Source of the DNA: Thermomonospora catenispora
Lineage (GTDB): Bacteria > Actinomycetota > Actinomycetes > Streptosporangiales > Streptosporangiaceae
Assembly (NCBI RefSeq): GCF_006363815.1
Contig: NZ_RRYT01000011.1
Coordinates: forward strand, 1-64,000
Length of the DNA: 64,000 bases
Reading direction: 5' to 3'
The notes beneath the pieces are model-generated. The model worked only from the letters and a program-made list of their open reading frames with translations, had not been told where the DNA came from and ran no database searches. Of the stretch, positions 43,767-53,368 are shown one piece after another. The translations under genes and the position numbers were made by a program. Each line of letters begins with the position of its first letter. The first letter of the stretch is position 1.

Positions 43767-44420
43767 CTATGTCACGATTTCCCATGAATTTCCGCGACGC
43801 ACCAGCAGGTCCCGGGTGAGCAGCAGGGACGCCCGGCCGGGCGCGACCCCGCCCGCCGGCAGGCCGGTGGCCTGCTCGGCCTCGGGCCGCCGGTAGCGCT
43901 CGTCGGTCCAGATCTGGTCGACCGCCCAGCGGAGCTTGTCGATCCCCTCCGGATGCCCGGTTCCGGTCGCCACCAGCACGTCCCGGGCGGGCACCGCCAC
44001 CACCAGGTCGCCGTCGACGTCCTGGGCGAGCTTCTCGGCGAATCCCTCGTCGAGGATCAGCGCGGCCTCCAGGTCGCCGCCCGCCCGCACCGACACCGCC
44101 CGTGCATCCGGGTACCAGGTGAACGACACCTCCGGGCGGCGCACCCGCAGGTTGGCCACCGCGCGTTCCCGCAGCTCGGCGGGGTCCACGCCGAGCCGGG
44201 CGCAGTGCCGGGGGGCCAGCCGCTCCAGCCCGCCCTCGGCGCGGTCGAAGGCGTACTCCACCAGCAGGTCGCCGACGAACGGCTCGACGACGGGCCGTTC
44301 GTCGTCCGGCAGCGGGAACTCCAGCTGCATCCGCACCGGCACGCGCGCCCGCATCACCGGGACGATCTGGGCGAGCGCCTCCGCCTGCGGCGGGGCGACG
44401 GTGTGTCGGGACTGCATCAT
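43767..44420 (-). CDS. DUF1444 family protein
   Basis: The 217-residue protein matches the DUF1444/YtpQ pattern: LPDDERPVVEPFVGDLLVEYAFDR, VSFTWYPDARAVSVRAGGDLEAALILDEGFAEKL, and VAVPARDVLVATGTGHPEGIDKLRWAVDQIW. It starts at ATG 44420 with AGGAGG 7 nt upstream. No catalytic motif or membrane segment is seen, and the family has no known function. It lies upstream of the TROVE-like gene on the same strand. Confidence 0.8.
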   Translation of the reverse strand: MMQSRHTVAPPQAEALAQIVPVMRARVPVRMQLEFPLPDDERPVVEPFVGDLLVEYAFDRAEGGLERLAPRHCARLGVDPAELRERAVANLRVRRPEVSFTWYPDARAVSVRAGGDLEAALILDEGFAEKLAQDVDGDLVVAVPARDVLVATGTGHPEGIDKLRWAVDQIWTDERYRRPEAEQATGLPAGGVAPGRASLLLTRDLLVRRGNSWEIVT

Positions 44421-44481
44421 CCACGACCCTCCTGCGGCTCTGGCCTGTAGAACGGACCACCCTACCGGCGTCGTCGGCCGC

Positions 44482-45975
44482 TCACGGGCCTCCCGGGGGC
44501 ACCACCGGCAGGCCGGCGGGGGCGCCGTGTTCGATCAGCCGCCACAGCGCGGCGGTGTCGAGGTGTCGTTCGACCAGGTCGCCGAGCGCGTCCAGCCGGG
44601 CTTCGCGCAGCGCGCCGAAGGAGACGTCCGGGGCGGGGGTGAAGTCCCGTCCGGCCAGTTCGGCGACCTCCCGCAGGAACGCCCGGCGGAAGTCGTCGTT
44701 CTCCAGCACGCCGTGCCAGGTGGTGCCCCACACGCTACCGGTCCGGCAGCCGTCCAGGAACGGACGCGCGCCGTCGCGCACGGTGGCGACGCCGTGATGG
44801 ATCTCATAGCCGGACACCGGATGCCCGTATTCGGTGCCGGTGGGCCGCCTGAGGGTCTTGTCGGGGGCGAACTCCACCCGCACCGGGAGCAGGCCCAGCC
44901 CCTCGACCCGGCCCGCGCCGGACTCGACCTCGTCGACGATCTCCTCGGCGAGCATCTGGTAGCCGCCGCACACCCCCAGGACGGGGGCCCCGCGGCGGGC
45001 CCGGCGGACGATCTCGTCGGCGATGCCGCGGGCGCGCAGCCAGGCCAGGTCCTCGACGGTGGCGCGGGAGCCGGGGAGCACGACCAGGTCGGCGTCGGCC
45101 AGCTCGCCGGGGGTGGTGGCGTAGCGGATCGCCACGCCGGGCTCGCAGGCGAGCGCGTCGATGTCGGTGACGTTGGAGATCCGCGGCAGCCGCACGACGG
45201 CCACGCGCAGGGTCTGGGCGCCGTACGGGGGGCGCGCGGCGGCGGGCGGGGCGTCCAGGCCGAGGCTGTCCTCGGCGTCGATCCGGGCGCCCTCCAGCCA
45301 GGGCAGCACGCCGTAGGTGGGGCGTCCGGTGAGCTTCTCCAGCTGGTGCAGGCCCGGCTCCAGCAGCTCCCTCGCGCCCCGGAACTTGTTGATCACGAAA
45401 CCGGCGATCAGGGCCTGATCGGCGGGCTCCAGCAGGGCGACCGTTCCGTACAGCGCGGCGAACACCCCGCCGCGGTCGATGTCGCCGACCACCAGCACCG
45501 GCAGCCCGGCGGCCCGGGCCAGCCCCATGTTGGCGATGTCGCCCTCGCGCAGGTTGATCTCGGCGGGGCTGCCGGCGCCCTCGCAGATCACCACGTCGTA
45601 CCGGTCGCGAAGCGTGCGCAGGCTCTCCAGGGCCACGTCGCGGAGCCACCGCTTGTGGTCGCGGTAGCCCAGGGCGTCCACGTCGGCGACCGGCCTGCCG
45701 AGCACCACGACCTGGCTGCGCCGGTCGCCGCCGGGTTTGAGCAGCACCGGGTTCATGTGGGCGGTGGGCTCGATCCGGGCGGCCTGGGCCTGCAGGGCCT
45801 GGGCCCGGCCGATCTCCGCGCCGTCGGCGGTGACCGCCGAGTTCAGCGACATGTTCTGGGCCTTGAAGGGGGCCACCCGGACGCCCTGGCGGACCAGCCA
45901 CCGGCACAGCCCGGCGGTCAGCACGCTCTTGCCCGCGTCCGAGGTCGTCCCGGCGACCAGCAGCGCGCCGTTCAT
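44482..45975 (-). CDS. cobQ: Cobyric acid synthase
   Basis: CobQ/CbiP amidates side chains b, d, e and g of adenosylcobyrinic acid a,c-diamide. The 497-residue protein shows [81 protein letters not shown] (glutaminase Cys) and GYEIHHGVA. The ATG at 45975 overlaps the cobD stop as ATGA. Confidence 0.96.
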   Translation of the reverse strand: MNGALLVAGTTSDAGKSVLTAGLCRWLVRQGVRVAPFKAQNMSLNSAVTADGAEIGRAQALQAQAARIEPTAHMNPVLLKPGGDRRSQVVVLGRPVADVDALGYRDHKRWLRDVALESLRTLRDRYDVVICEGAGSPAEINLREGDIANMGLARAAGLPVLVVGDIDRGGVFAALYGTVALLEPADQALIAGFVINKFRGARELLEPGLHQLEKLTGRPTYGVLPWLEGARIDAEDSLGLDAPPAAARPPYGAQTLRVAVVRLPRISNVTDIDALACEPGVAIRYATTPGELADADLVVLPGSRATVEDLAWLRARGIADEIVRRARRGAPVLGVCGGYQMLAEEIVDEVESGAGRVEGLGLLPVRVEFAPDKTLRRPTGTEYGHPVSGYEIHHGVATVRDGARPFLDGCRTGSVWGTTWHGVLENDDFRRAFLREVAELAGRDFTPAPDVSFGALREARLDALGDLVERHLDTAALWRLIEHGAPAGLPVVPPGGP

Positions 45976-46913
45976 CGTGTCCTCTCCAGCGTCCAGGCGA
46001 CCGCCGCGCAGACGGCCGCGGCGGCGACGCCGACCGCCCGGGACAGGCGGACGGCGCGGCGGATGTCGGCGACGCCGGGCGGGGGGCCGTCGCCGAGCCC
46101 GGGGCGGCGCTCGCTCCTGCCGCCGTAGACGTTGACGCCGCCCAGACGCACCCCCAGCGCCCCGGCGAACGCGGCCTCGCAGCGTCCGGCGTTGGGACTG
46201 GGGTGGGCCGCCCCGTCCCGCCGCACCACGGCCCAGGTCCGGCGCGGGTCGCCGCCGACCAGGGGCGCGCACGCCGCGGCGAGCGCGGCGGTGAGGCGGG
46301 CCGGCGCCCAGTTGGCCAGGTCGTCCAGGCGGGCGGAGGCCCAGCCGAACGCGCCGTACCGGTCGTCGCGGTAGCCGACCATCGCGTCCAGGGTGTTGAC
46401 GGCGCGGTAGGCCAACAGCCCGGGCACGCCCGCCACCGCGCCCCACACCAGGGGGGCGACGACGGCGTCGGAGGTGTTCTCGGCGACGGACTCCACGGTG
46501 GCGCGGGCCAGCTCCCCGGCGGTCAGGCCGCGGGGGTCCCGGGCGCACAGGTGGGACAGCCGGGCGCGGGCGGCGTCCAGGTCGCCCGCCTCCAGCAGCG
46601 CCGCCATGGCCCTCCCCTCCCGGCCCAGGGACGTGCCGCCCACCACGGCCCAGGCGGCGACGGCGGTGAGGGCCGCTCTCGCCGCCGGCGTGCGGGCCAG
46701 GCGCTCGGCGGCGAGGCCGGCGGCCGCGGCGGCCCCCGTCAGCAGGGCCGCATAGGCGGCGCCGCGCCGCCGGGAGGGGGCGTGCATGCGGCGTTCCAGC
46801 GCGCCCGCCGCCCGGCCGAACGCCGCGACGGGGTGGCCGCGCCGCGGGTCGGCGAACACCGCGTCCAGGGCCGCCCCCGCCAGCAGCCCCGACGCCCTAG
46901 ACGAGGCGGGCAT
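45972..46913 (-). CDS. cobD: Adenosylcobinamide-phosphate synthase CobD/CbiB
   Basis: CobD/CbiB is the membrane enzyme that attaches aminopropanol (or its phosphate) to cobyric acid. The 313-residue protein has [69 protein letters not shown] and [23 protein letters not shown], all conserved, with several hydrophobic spans. The ATG at 46913 lies inside the end of the phosphotransferase gene (17-nt overlap), so the three genes are probably one transcript. Confidence 0.95.
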   Translation of the reverse strand: MPASSRASGLLAGAALDAVFADPRRGHPVAAFGRAAGALERRMHAPSRRRGAAYAALLTGAAAAAGLAAERLARTPAARAALTAVAAWAVVGGTSLGREGRAMAALLEAGDLDAARARLSHLCARDPRGLTAGELARATVESVAENTSDAVVAPLVWGAVAGVPGLLAYRAVNTLDAMVGYRDDRYGAFGWASARLDDLANWAPARLTAALAAACAPLVGGDPRRTWAVVRRDGAAHPSPNAGRCEAAFAGALGVRLGGVNVYGGRSERRPGLGDGPPPGVADIRRAVRLSRAVGVAAAAVCAAVAWTLERTR

Positions 46914-47709
46914 CCAGCACGTCCCAGTTGAGGTCCAGCCAGTCCTGCGCCCGGCGGATCCGGTCGCCGACGCCCTCCCGCCACATCCGCGCCCAGCCGC
47001 CGCCCAGATGCTCGGCGCGCGCCCGCATCGACGCATGCGAGCGCTCCAGCCGCAGCCGGGCCACCGCCGGCACCCGGCGGCGCTGGTCCTCGGGCAGCCC
47101 GTAGGCGTCGCAGAACAGCCGGATCCGCCGCGCCACCGCGTCGGCGTCCAGCCGGGCGAACACCGCCTCCCGGTCCGCCGGGTCGGCCAGGGGCCCCCAG
47201 GTGCGCAGCGTGTTGACCACGTCGAACAGCCGCGTGGTGGGCCGGGCCAGATCGAAGTCGATCAGTGCGTACGGCGCCCCGTTCCGGAAGACGACGTTGT
47301 CGGGGGTCACGTCGCAGTGCCCGATCAGCTCCGGCGGGTCGTCCACGTTCGTGGTGAACGCCGTGTCCCAGGGCGCGTCCGGCGGAGGCTCATAGGAGTC
47401 GACGGCGTCGTGGAACCGCCGCAGCAGCCGGGCCACCCCCGCCAGCGCCTCGTCGGCGGCCGCGTACGCCGGCAGGGGCCGGCCCGGGACCTCGCCCTCC
47501 AGATAGGTGAGCACCTCGCGCCCCTGCTCGTCGATCCCCAGGAAGCGGGGGGCGCCGGTGAAGCCCACCCGTTCCAGGTGCCTCAGCAGCCCGTGCACGG
47601 CGGGGCTGTGCGCCCGCAGCGGCCGCCGCACCGTCCGCCCCACGCGGACGACGCCCTCGGTGACGTCCCCGCCCTCGAGGGCGACCTCCCGCACCCGCTC
47701 CGCAGTCAC
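46897..47709 (-). CDS. APH-family phosphotransferase
   Basis: The 270-residue protein has the aminoglycoside-phosphotransferase/choline-kinase fold: VLTYLEGEVPGRPLP in the hinge, the catalytic loop GHCDVTPDNVVF and the metal motif ALIDFDLA. The start is uncertain: GTG 47709, or TTG 47718, neither with a ribosome site. Being in front of cobD and cobQ, it could phosphorylate an aminopropanol-arm precursor (PduX-like role), but similarity alone would equally suit antibiotic resistance or general metabolism. Confidence 0.8.
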   Translation of the reverse strand: MTAERVREVALEGGDVTEGVVRVGRTVRRPLRAHSPAVHGLLRHLERVGFTGAPRFLGIDEQGREVLTYLEGEVPGRPLPAYAAADEALAGVARLLRRFHDAVDSYEPPPDAPWDTAFTTNVDDPPELIGHCDVTPDNVVFRNGAPYALIDFDLARPTTRLFDVVNTLRTWGPLADPADREAVFARLDADAVARRIRLFCDAYGLPEDQRRRVPAVARLRLERSHASMRARAEHLGGGWARMWREGVGDRIRRAQDWLDLNWDVLDARLV

Positions 47710-47778
47710 GGAGCACAACGATAGGCGCGCACTGCGCCCTCCGCACGCCGCCCGCGACCCCCGACCCGGGAGGCCGCT

Positions 47779-47797
47779 TTAGGGGAGGCTAACCTAA
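47779..47797. promoter_or_regulatory. Iron box (IdeR/DmdR type)
   Basis: TTAGGGGAGGCTAACCTAA differs from the consensus TTAGGTTAGGCTAACCTAA at two positions. It lies 38 nt before the FMN-type protein gene, so expression is probably iron-repressed. Confidence 0.85.
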
Positions 47798-47834
47798 GCC
47801 AGTCCTTCCCCCGATGAGCAGGAGTTCCTGGGAC

Positions 47835-48446
47835 ATGCCTGAGGAGTCGCTGTCGGATTACGAGCGCGACGCCGTCGACTCGGCCGCCCGGCTCAGAGAG
47901 GTCTACGGCGAGCCGCACCGGCTGGTCATCGACAAGGTCTCCGACCGTCTCGACGCGACGACGGCGCGCTTCGTGGCCGCCTCGTCCCTGGTCGTGGTGG
48001 CCAGCCAGGGGGCCGACGGCCGGCTGGACGCCTCCCCCCGCGGCGGTCCGCCCGGGTTCGTGCGGGTGCTCGGGGAGCGGCTGCTGGCGATGCCCGACGC
48101 GAAGGGGAACCGGCGACTGGACACGCTGCGCAACGTCGTGGAGACCGGTCGCGTGGGACTGCTGTTCCTCGTTCCGGGCCGCCCGGACACGGTCCGGGTC
48201 AACGGCCGGGCCCTGGTCAGCATGCGGCCCGACCTGTTGGAGCGGATGCCGACCGAAAGCGGCGACCGGCCGAACGCCGTGCTGCTGGTCGAGCCGCAGG
48301 AGGTGTTCATGCACTGTCCCCGGTCGCTGAACTTCTCCAACGCCTGGAAGCCGGAGAAGTGGCTCGCCCCCGACGCGGCGCCGTCGGGCCGGGAGATGCT
48401 GGCCGCCCGGATGGCGGAGCTGGGACGGGACCTGACCTCGGCATGA
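47835..48446 (+). CDS. Pyridoxamine-5'-phosphate-oxidase-like FMN protein (MSMEG_1061 type)
   Basis: The ~203-residue protein has the split-barrel flavin fold: LVVVASQGADGRLDASPRGGPPGFVRVL, DTLRNVVETGRVGLLFLVPG, VRVNGRALVS, and a terminal HCPRSLNFSNAWKPEKW. The ATG at 47835 has a GGAG 10 nt upstream; ATG 47814 has none. It sits between two iron boxes and in front of a siderophore importer, so a role in iron release or ferric-siderophore reduction is plausible but inferred. Confidence 0.82.
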   Translation: MPEESLSDYERDAVDSAARLREVYGEPHRLVIDKVSDRLDATTARFVAASSLVVVASQGADGRLDASPRGGPPGFVRVLGERLLAMPDAKGNRRLDTLRNVVETGRVGLLFLVPGRPDTVRVNGRALVSMRPDLLERMPTESGDRPNAVLLVEPQEVFMHCPRSLNFSNAWKPEKWLAPDAAPSGREMLAARMAELGRDLTSA

Positions 48447-48459
48447 ACCCGACCATGAT

Positions 48460-48478
48460 TTAGGTTAGCCTTACCTAA
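48460..48478. promoter_or_regulatory. Iron box (IdeR/DmdR type) before the siderophore importer
   Basis: TTAGGTTAGCCTTACCTAA differs from the iron-box consensus at two positions and ends 34 nt before the binding-protein start. It should make the four-gene importer operon iron-repressed. Confidence 0.88.
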
Positions 48479-48512
48479 GCTTCATCCACCCTCAGACTCA
48501 ATCGGAGTGCGC

Positions 48513-49532
48513 ATGCGTTCTGCCCCGCCCCGGCTCGCCCGGCGGCTGCGCGGCCTGCTGGCCGCGTCGCTCGCGGTGGTCGCGCTGACGACCGGGTGCG
48601 CCGCCACGAACACCACCGACGCCGCCGGGAGCTCCGGCGGGAACGGTGATGGAACGTTCCCAGTGACGATTCAGACCGAGTTCGGCGACGTCACCATCCC
48701 CAAGCGACCGCAGCGCGTGGTGGCGCTCGGCTGGAGCGACGCCGAGACCGCCCTCGCGCTGGGCGTCGAGCCGGTGGGGGCGGCCGACTGGCTGGGGGTG
48801 GGCGGCGACGGGCTCGGCCCCTGGGTGACCGCCCGGTACACCAAGCCCCCGGTCATGCTGGGCACCCTCGAGGTGAACATGGAGGCCCTCGCCGCGCTGC
48901 GCCCCGACCTGATCCTGGACACCCGCTCCGACGGCACCAAGGAGCGCTATGAGCGGCTCAGCGAGCTCGGCGTCCCGGTCGTCGGGATCCCCCCGGGCGC
49001 CAAGGCGTACCTGACCCCGTGGGAGAAGCAGCTGGAGCTGGTCGGCAAGGCGCTGGGCAAGAGCGCCGAGGCCGACAAGCTGCGCTCCGCCATGGAGGCC
49101 GCGTTCGCCCGGGCCCGCAAGGAGCACCCGGAGTTCGCCGGCAAGCACGTCGTGGCGGCCGCGCGCACCGCCGACGCCTACTCCGCCTACGTCGACGGCG
49201 ACGGGCGCGTGGAGTTCCTCAAGCGGCTGGGCTTCGTCAACTCCCCGAAGGTCCAGAGCCTGGCCGCCAAGGACCAGTTCACCGTCGCCGTCTCCAAGGA
49301 GCGGATGGACCTGCTGGACGCCGACCTGACCGTGATGTTCCTGATCGGCCAGACCCCCGAGAAGGTCACCGGCGACCCGCTCTACCGGGCCGTCCCCTCG
49401 GTCAAGGCCGGGCGTTCGGTGGTGCTGTCGGACAAGGCGGTCAGCGACGCCTTCTCCAGCGCCTCGGTCCCCGGCATGACCTACGCGCTGGACAAGGTCG
49501 TCCCGCAGTTCGCCGAGGCCCTGACCGAGTGA
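48513..49532 (+). CDS. Iron-siderophore ABC transporter substrate-binding lipoprotein
   Basis: The 339-residue protein has a signal peptide with lipobox LTTGC and a FepB/FhuD-type helical-hinge binding fold (VTIPKRPQRVVALGWSDAETALALGVEPVG, NMEALAALRPDLILDTRS, GIPPGAKAYLTPWEKQLELVG). The ATG at 48513 has CGGAG 7 nt upstream; GTG 48507 is too close. It is the first gene of the importer operon and binds ferric siderophore outside the membrane. Confidence 0.92.
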   Translation: MRSAPPRLARRLRGLLAASLAVVALTTGCAATNTTDAAGSSGGNGDGTFPVTIQTEFGDVTIPKRPQRVVALGWSDAETALALGVEPVGAADWLGVGGDGLGPWVTARYTKPPVMLGTLEVNMEALAALRPDLILDTRSDGTKERYERLSELGVPVVGIPPGAKAYLTPWEKQLELVGKALGKSAEADKLRSAMEAAFARARKEHPEFAGKHVVAAARTADAYSAYVDGDGRVEFLKRLGFVNSPKVQSLAAKDQFTVAVSKERMDLLDADLTVMFLIGQTPEKVTGDPLYRAVPSVKAGRSVVLSDKAVSDAFSSASVPGMTYALDKVVPQFAEALTE

Positions 49533-49536
49533 GCCG

Positions 49537-50571
49537 GTGAGCGCGAACGGCCTGCCCGTCACCGCGTCCTCCGGCGGCCGCTCCCGCGCCGCCGGGCTGG
49601 TCGCGCTGGGCGCGGCGGTCGCCGCGACCGCCGCGCTCAGCCTCGCCGTCGGCGCCAAGCAGCTTCCCCCGTCCACGGTGCTGGACGCGCTGCTCCACCT
49701 GGACCGCGGCGACCCCGATCACCTGATCGTGGTGGAGCTGCGCGTGCCGCGCACCCTGATCGGCCTGCTGGCCGGAGCCGCGCTCGGCCTGGCCGGGGCG
49801 ATGGTGCAGGGACTGACCCGCAACCCGCTCGCCGACCCGGGGATCCTCGGGGTGAACGCGGGCGCGGCCCTGGCGGTCGTCCTGGCGATCAGCGTGCTGG
49901 GCGTGCATGACCTGTCCGGATACGTGTGGTTCGGATTCGCGGGCGCGGCGGCGGCCGTGACGCTGGTGTACGGCATCGGCTCGCTCGGCCGGGACGGCGC
50001 CGCCCCGCTGAAGATCACCCTGGCCGGCGCGGCGCTGACCGCCGCGCTCGGCTCGCTCACCACCGCCGTCCTGCTGACCGACACCATGTCCTTCGACCAG
50101 TTCCGGTTCTGGCAGGTCGGCGGGCTGGCCGGGCGGGAGGCGACGGTCGTGGCGCAGGCCGCGCCGTTCCTGGTCGCGGCGATGGCGCTGGCGCTGTGCT
50201 GCGGACGGGCGCTCAACGCGCTCGCCCTGGGCGACGACATGGCCCGGGCCTGGGGCCGGAACGTGACGGCGACCCGGGCGGTGTGCGGGCTGGCGATCGT
50301 GCTGCTGGCCGGCGGGGCGACCGCGCTGGCCGGCCCGATCGCCTTCGTCGGGCTGGCGGTGCCGCATCTGGCGCGCTCCGTCACCGGTCCCGACCACCGC
50401 TGGCTGCTGCCGTACTCGATGCTGCTCGGCCCGCTGCTGCTGCTCGCGGCCGACATCGCCGGCCGGCTGGTGGCGCGCCCGGGCGAGATCCAGGCCGGCA
50501 TCGTCACCGCGGTGCTCGGCGCGCCCGTCCTGGTGGCGCTGGCCCGCCGGCGGAAGGCGGCGGCGCCGTGA
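49537..50571 (+). CDS. Iron-siderophore ABC permease (FecC/FepD type)
   Basis: The 344-residue protein has about ten membrane spans with FecCD signatures: [63 protein letters not shown] and GPIAFVGLAVPHLARSVTGPDHR. It starts with GTG at 49537, 4 nt after the binding-protein stop, and its stop overlaps the next permease start. Confidence 0.95.
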   Translation: MSANGLPVTASSGGRSRAAGLVALGAAVAATAALSLAVGAKQLPPSTVLDALLHLDRGDPDHLIVVELRVPRTLIGLLAGAALGLAGAMVQGLTRNPLADPGILGVNAGAALAVVLAISVLGVHDLSGYVWFGFAGAAAAVTLVYGIGSLGRDGAAPLKITLAGAALTAALGSLTTAVLLTDTMSFDQFRFWQVGGLAGREATVVAQAAPFLVAAMALALCCGRALNALALGDDMARAWGRNVTATRAVCGLAIVLLAGGATALAGPIAFVGLAVPHLARSVTGPDHRWLLPYSMLLGPLLLLAADIAGRLVARPGEIQAGIVTAVLGAPVLVALARRRKAAAP

Positions 50572-51608
50572 CCTGCGCACCGCCGGACGCCGTGCGGAGC
50601 GTCGCCCGCGCCCGCGGCCGCGGCGCCGCCCGGGTGCGCGCGGTGAGCGCCGCGCTGGCGCTGGCCGTGCTGGCGATGTTCACGCTGAGCCTGTGCGTCG
50701 GCGACTATCCGATCGGGCTCGGCGACCTGATCGCCTCGCTGACCGCGCGGGGCACCCCGGCGGTCGACTACGTCGTGCACCGGCTGCGGCTGCCCCGGGC
50801 CGAGCTGGCGGTGCTGGTCGGCGTCGCGTTCGGCCTGGCCGGCACGATCTTCCAGCAGGTGGTGCGCAACCCGCTGGCCAGCCCGGACGTGATCGGGGTG
50901 GCCTCGGGCGCGAGCGTCGGCGCGATCGCGCTGATCGCCTTGGCGGGGGTCTCCGGGCCGCCGCTGGCGGCGGGCGCGCTGGCCGGCGCGCTGCTGACGG
51001 CCGCCGCGATCTACCTGCTGGCCTGGCGGCGCGGGGTGACGGGGCATCGACTGGCGCTGGTCGGCGTCGGCGTCGCCGCCGGCCTGAACGGCGTCGTGTC
51101 GTTCTTCCTGACCAGGACGGACGTCAAGGTCGCGGCCGAAGGGCTGCTGTGGCTGACCGGCAGCCTGTACGGGCGGGCCGACCATGTGGCCCCGCTCGCC
51201 GCCGCGATGGCCGTGCTGGTCCCGGCCGCGTTCCTGCTCGGCCGTTCGCTGCGCGCCCTGCAGCTCGGCGACGATTCGGCGCGCGGCCTGGGCGTGGACG
51301 CCGAACGCCGGCGGCGGGCGCTGCTGCTCGTCGCGGTCGCGCTGACCGGGGCGGCCACCGCGGCCGCCGGGCCGGTCGCGTTCGTGGCGTTCGTGTCGGG
51401 CCCGATCGCCGCCCGCCTGACCCGCGGCGCCCCCGGGCTGCTGCCCGCCGCCCTGGTCGGCGCCCTGGTCACCGTGACGGCCGACTTCGCCGCGCAGCAC
51501 CTGATCCCGGGCGCCCAGGTGACGGTCGGGGTCGTCACCGGCGCCGTGGGCGCCCCCTACCTGCTGTGGCTGCTGGCCGTCGCCGACCGCGGAGGACGTC
51601 GCCGATGA
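50568..51608 (+). CDS. Iron-siderophore ABC permease (FecD/FepG type)
   Basis: The 346-residue second permease shows LRLPRAELAVLVGVAFGLAGTIFQQVVRNPLASPDVIGVASGASVGA, LQLGDDSARGLGVDAERRR and AGPVAFVAFVSGPIAARLTRG. It starts with GTG at 50568 (GTGA overlap with the first permease) and ends overlapping the ATPase start, so the pair is made in equal amounts. Confidence 0.95.
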   Translation: MTCAPPDAVRSVARARGRGAARVRAVSAALALAVLAMFTLSLCVGDYPIGLGDLIASLTARGTPAVDYVVHRLRLPRAELAVLVGVAFGLAGTIFQQVVRNPLASPDVIGVASGASVGAIALIALAGVSGPPLAAGALAGALLTAAAIYLLAWRRGVTGHRLALVGVGVAAGLNGVVSFFLTRTDVKVAAEGLLWLTGSLYGRADHVAPLAAAMAVLVPAAFLLGRSLRALQLGDDSARGLGVDAERRRRALLLVAVALTGAATAAAGPVAFVAFVSGPIAARLTRGAPGLLPAALVGALVTVTADFAAQHLIPGAQVTVGVVTGAVGAPYLLWLLAVADRGGRRR

Positions 51609-52447
51609 ACGAGACCACCCTGCACACCGAAGGGCTCCGGCTCGGCTACGGGTCCCGCACGGTGGTGGACGGCGTGTCGGTGCGGATCCCGCCCGGCCGG
51701 ATCACGATGGTCGTCGGGCCGAACGCCTGCGGCAAGTCCACGTTCCTGCGCGGGCTGGCCAGGCTGCTGGGTCCTGTGGCCGGAGCCGTCTACCTGGACG
51801 GCAAGGACATCTGCTCGCTGCCGAGCCGGCAGGTCGCCACCCGGCTCGGCATCCTGCCGCAGAGCCCGATCGCCCCCGAGGGCATCACCGTCGTCGACCT
51901 CGTCGGCCGGGGCCGCCACCCGCATCAGGGCTGGTTCCGGCAGTGGACGCCGGCCGACGACGAGGCGGTCGCCGCGGCGCTGGCCGCGACCGGGACGCTG
52001 GAACTGGCCGAGCGGCCGGTCGACGAACTGTCGGGCGGCCAGCGTCAGCGCGTCTGGATCGCGATGGCCCTCGCCCAGCGCACCGACATCCTGCTGCTGG
52101 ACGAGCCCACCACCTACCTCGACGTCGCCCACCAGGTCGAGGTGCTGGACCTGCTGGCCGATCTGAACGCCTCCGAGGGCACCACCGTGGTGGCCGTGCT
52201 GCACGACCTCAATCTGGCCTGCCGCTATGCGGACCATCTGCTCGCGATGAAGGACGGCCGGGTGGTCGCCGAGGGGCCGCCCGCCGACGTGGTCGACGAG
52301 CGGACGGTGACCGAGCTGTTCGCCATGCCGTGCCGGGTGATCGAGGATCCGGTGTCGGGCACCCCGCTCGTCGTGCCGGTGGGCCGCCACCACGTCCGGA
52401 AGACGGCCGCCGACGCGCCCGCCTCCGCCTCGTCCGGCCCGCGCTGA
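51605..52447 (+). CDS. Iron-siderophore ABC transporter ATPase (FepC type)
   Basis: The 280-residue ATPase has Walker A GPNACGKST, the Q-loop ILPQSPIAPEGITV, signature LSGGQRQRVW, Walker B ILLLDEPTTYLD and the H-loop VLHDLNLACRYAD. It starts at ATG 51605, overlapping the permease stop by 4 nt. It completes the importer; there is no separate exporter or siderophore synthetase in the window. Confidence 0.95.
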   Translation: MNETTLHTEGLRLGYGSRTVVDGVSVRIPPGRITMVVGPNACGKSTFLRGLARLLGPVAGAVYLDGKDICSLPSRQVATRLGILPQSPIAPEGITVVDLVGRGRHPHQGWFRQWTPADDEAVAAALAATGTLELAERPVDELSGGQRQRVWIAMALAQRTDILLLDEPTTYLDVAHQVEVLDLLADLNASEGTTVVAVLHDLNLACRYADHLLAMKDGRVVAEGPPADVVDERTVTELFAMPCRVIEDPVSGTPLVVPVGRHHVRKTAADAPASASSGPR

Positions 52448-52561
52448 ACGCCCCCGGCCGCGCCCAGGCGGGAGGCGTTCGGCGCGCCCCGGCCGGTCGC
52501 GGGGCCGTGCGGGACGTCCCCGGCCGGCCCGGGGCGCGGGCGCGTCGGCGGGCCGGCCGGA

Positions 52562-53368
52562 TCACGAGCCGGAGGCGGCCGGGTGGACTTCGCGGATGAG
52601 GGCGATCAGCCGGTCGGCGAGGGCGGGGGCGATGGCGATGGCGGCGGTCGAGGCGGTGGTGTGGTCGGTGCCGTCGAGGTCGACCACGACCGCCCCGGCC
52701 TCGCGGGCGATGAGCACCCCGGCGGAGGTGTCCCAGGGCTTGTTGGACAGCAGCACCGCCGCGTCCAGCTTCCCGTCGGCCACCCACGCCAGGTCCAACG
52801 CGGCGGAGCCGAGCATGCGCACCCGCTGGACGGTGGCGGCCAGACGCCCGCTGAGCGCCAGCCGGATCCGGTTCTCGGCGTCGGCCCCCTCCCCCACCGC
52901 GTAGTCGCTGATCGCGACCACGGCGTCCTGCAGCCGGTCGGTCGCGCCGACCCGCAGGCGGCGTTCCCCCGCGAAGGCGCCGGCGCCCTGGGCGGCGTGG
53001 TAGCGGACGTCCAGGAACGGCAGGTCGATCACGCCGACAACGGGCCGGTCCCCGTGGATGAGGCCCAGGGAGACGCCGCACAGCGGCAGGCCGCGGACAT
53101 AGTTGGCGGTGCCGTCCACCGGATCGAGCACCCACATCAGCTCGCCGTCGCCGGTGAGCCCCTCCTCCTCGCCGAGGAAGGCGATGTCGGGGGTCTTGGC
53201 GCGCAGGTGCTCGCGCACGGCGCGTTCGACGGCGTAGTCCACCTCCGAGGCCATGTCCCGGTCGCCCTTGGCGGTGAGCGGGCCAGGGGCGCGGGTGCGC
53301 ATGAGGTCGGCGGCGAGGGCGACCGCGTCCAGGGCGACGGGCAGCAGCGAGGCGGGCTCGACGGTCAT
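52562..53368 (-). CDS. Inositol monophosphatase family protein
   Basis: The 268-residue protein has all metal motifs of the family: GEEEG, WVLDPVDGTANYVRGLPLCGVSLGL and NKPWDTSAGVLIAREAG. It may act on inositol-, histidinol- or 3',5'-bisphosphate; the sequence does not decide which. The ATG at 53368 has GAAGGAG upstream. It converges on the importer operon across a 114-nt GC-rich spacer. Confidence 0.88.
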   Translation of the reverse strand: MTVEPASLLPVALDAVALAADLMRTRAPGPLTAKGDRDMASEVDYAVERAVREHLRAKTPDIAFLGEEEGLTGDGELMWVLDPVDGTANYVRGLPLCGVSLGLIHGDRPVVGVIDLPFLDVRYHAAQGAGAFAGERRLRVGATDRLQDAVVAISDYAVGEGADAENRIRLALSGRLAATVQRVRMLGSAALDLAWVADGKLDAAVLLSNKPWDTSAGVLIAREAGAVVVDLDGTDHTTASTAAIAIAPALADRLIALIREVHPAASGS

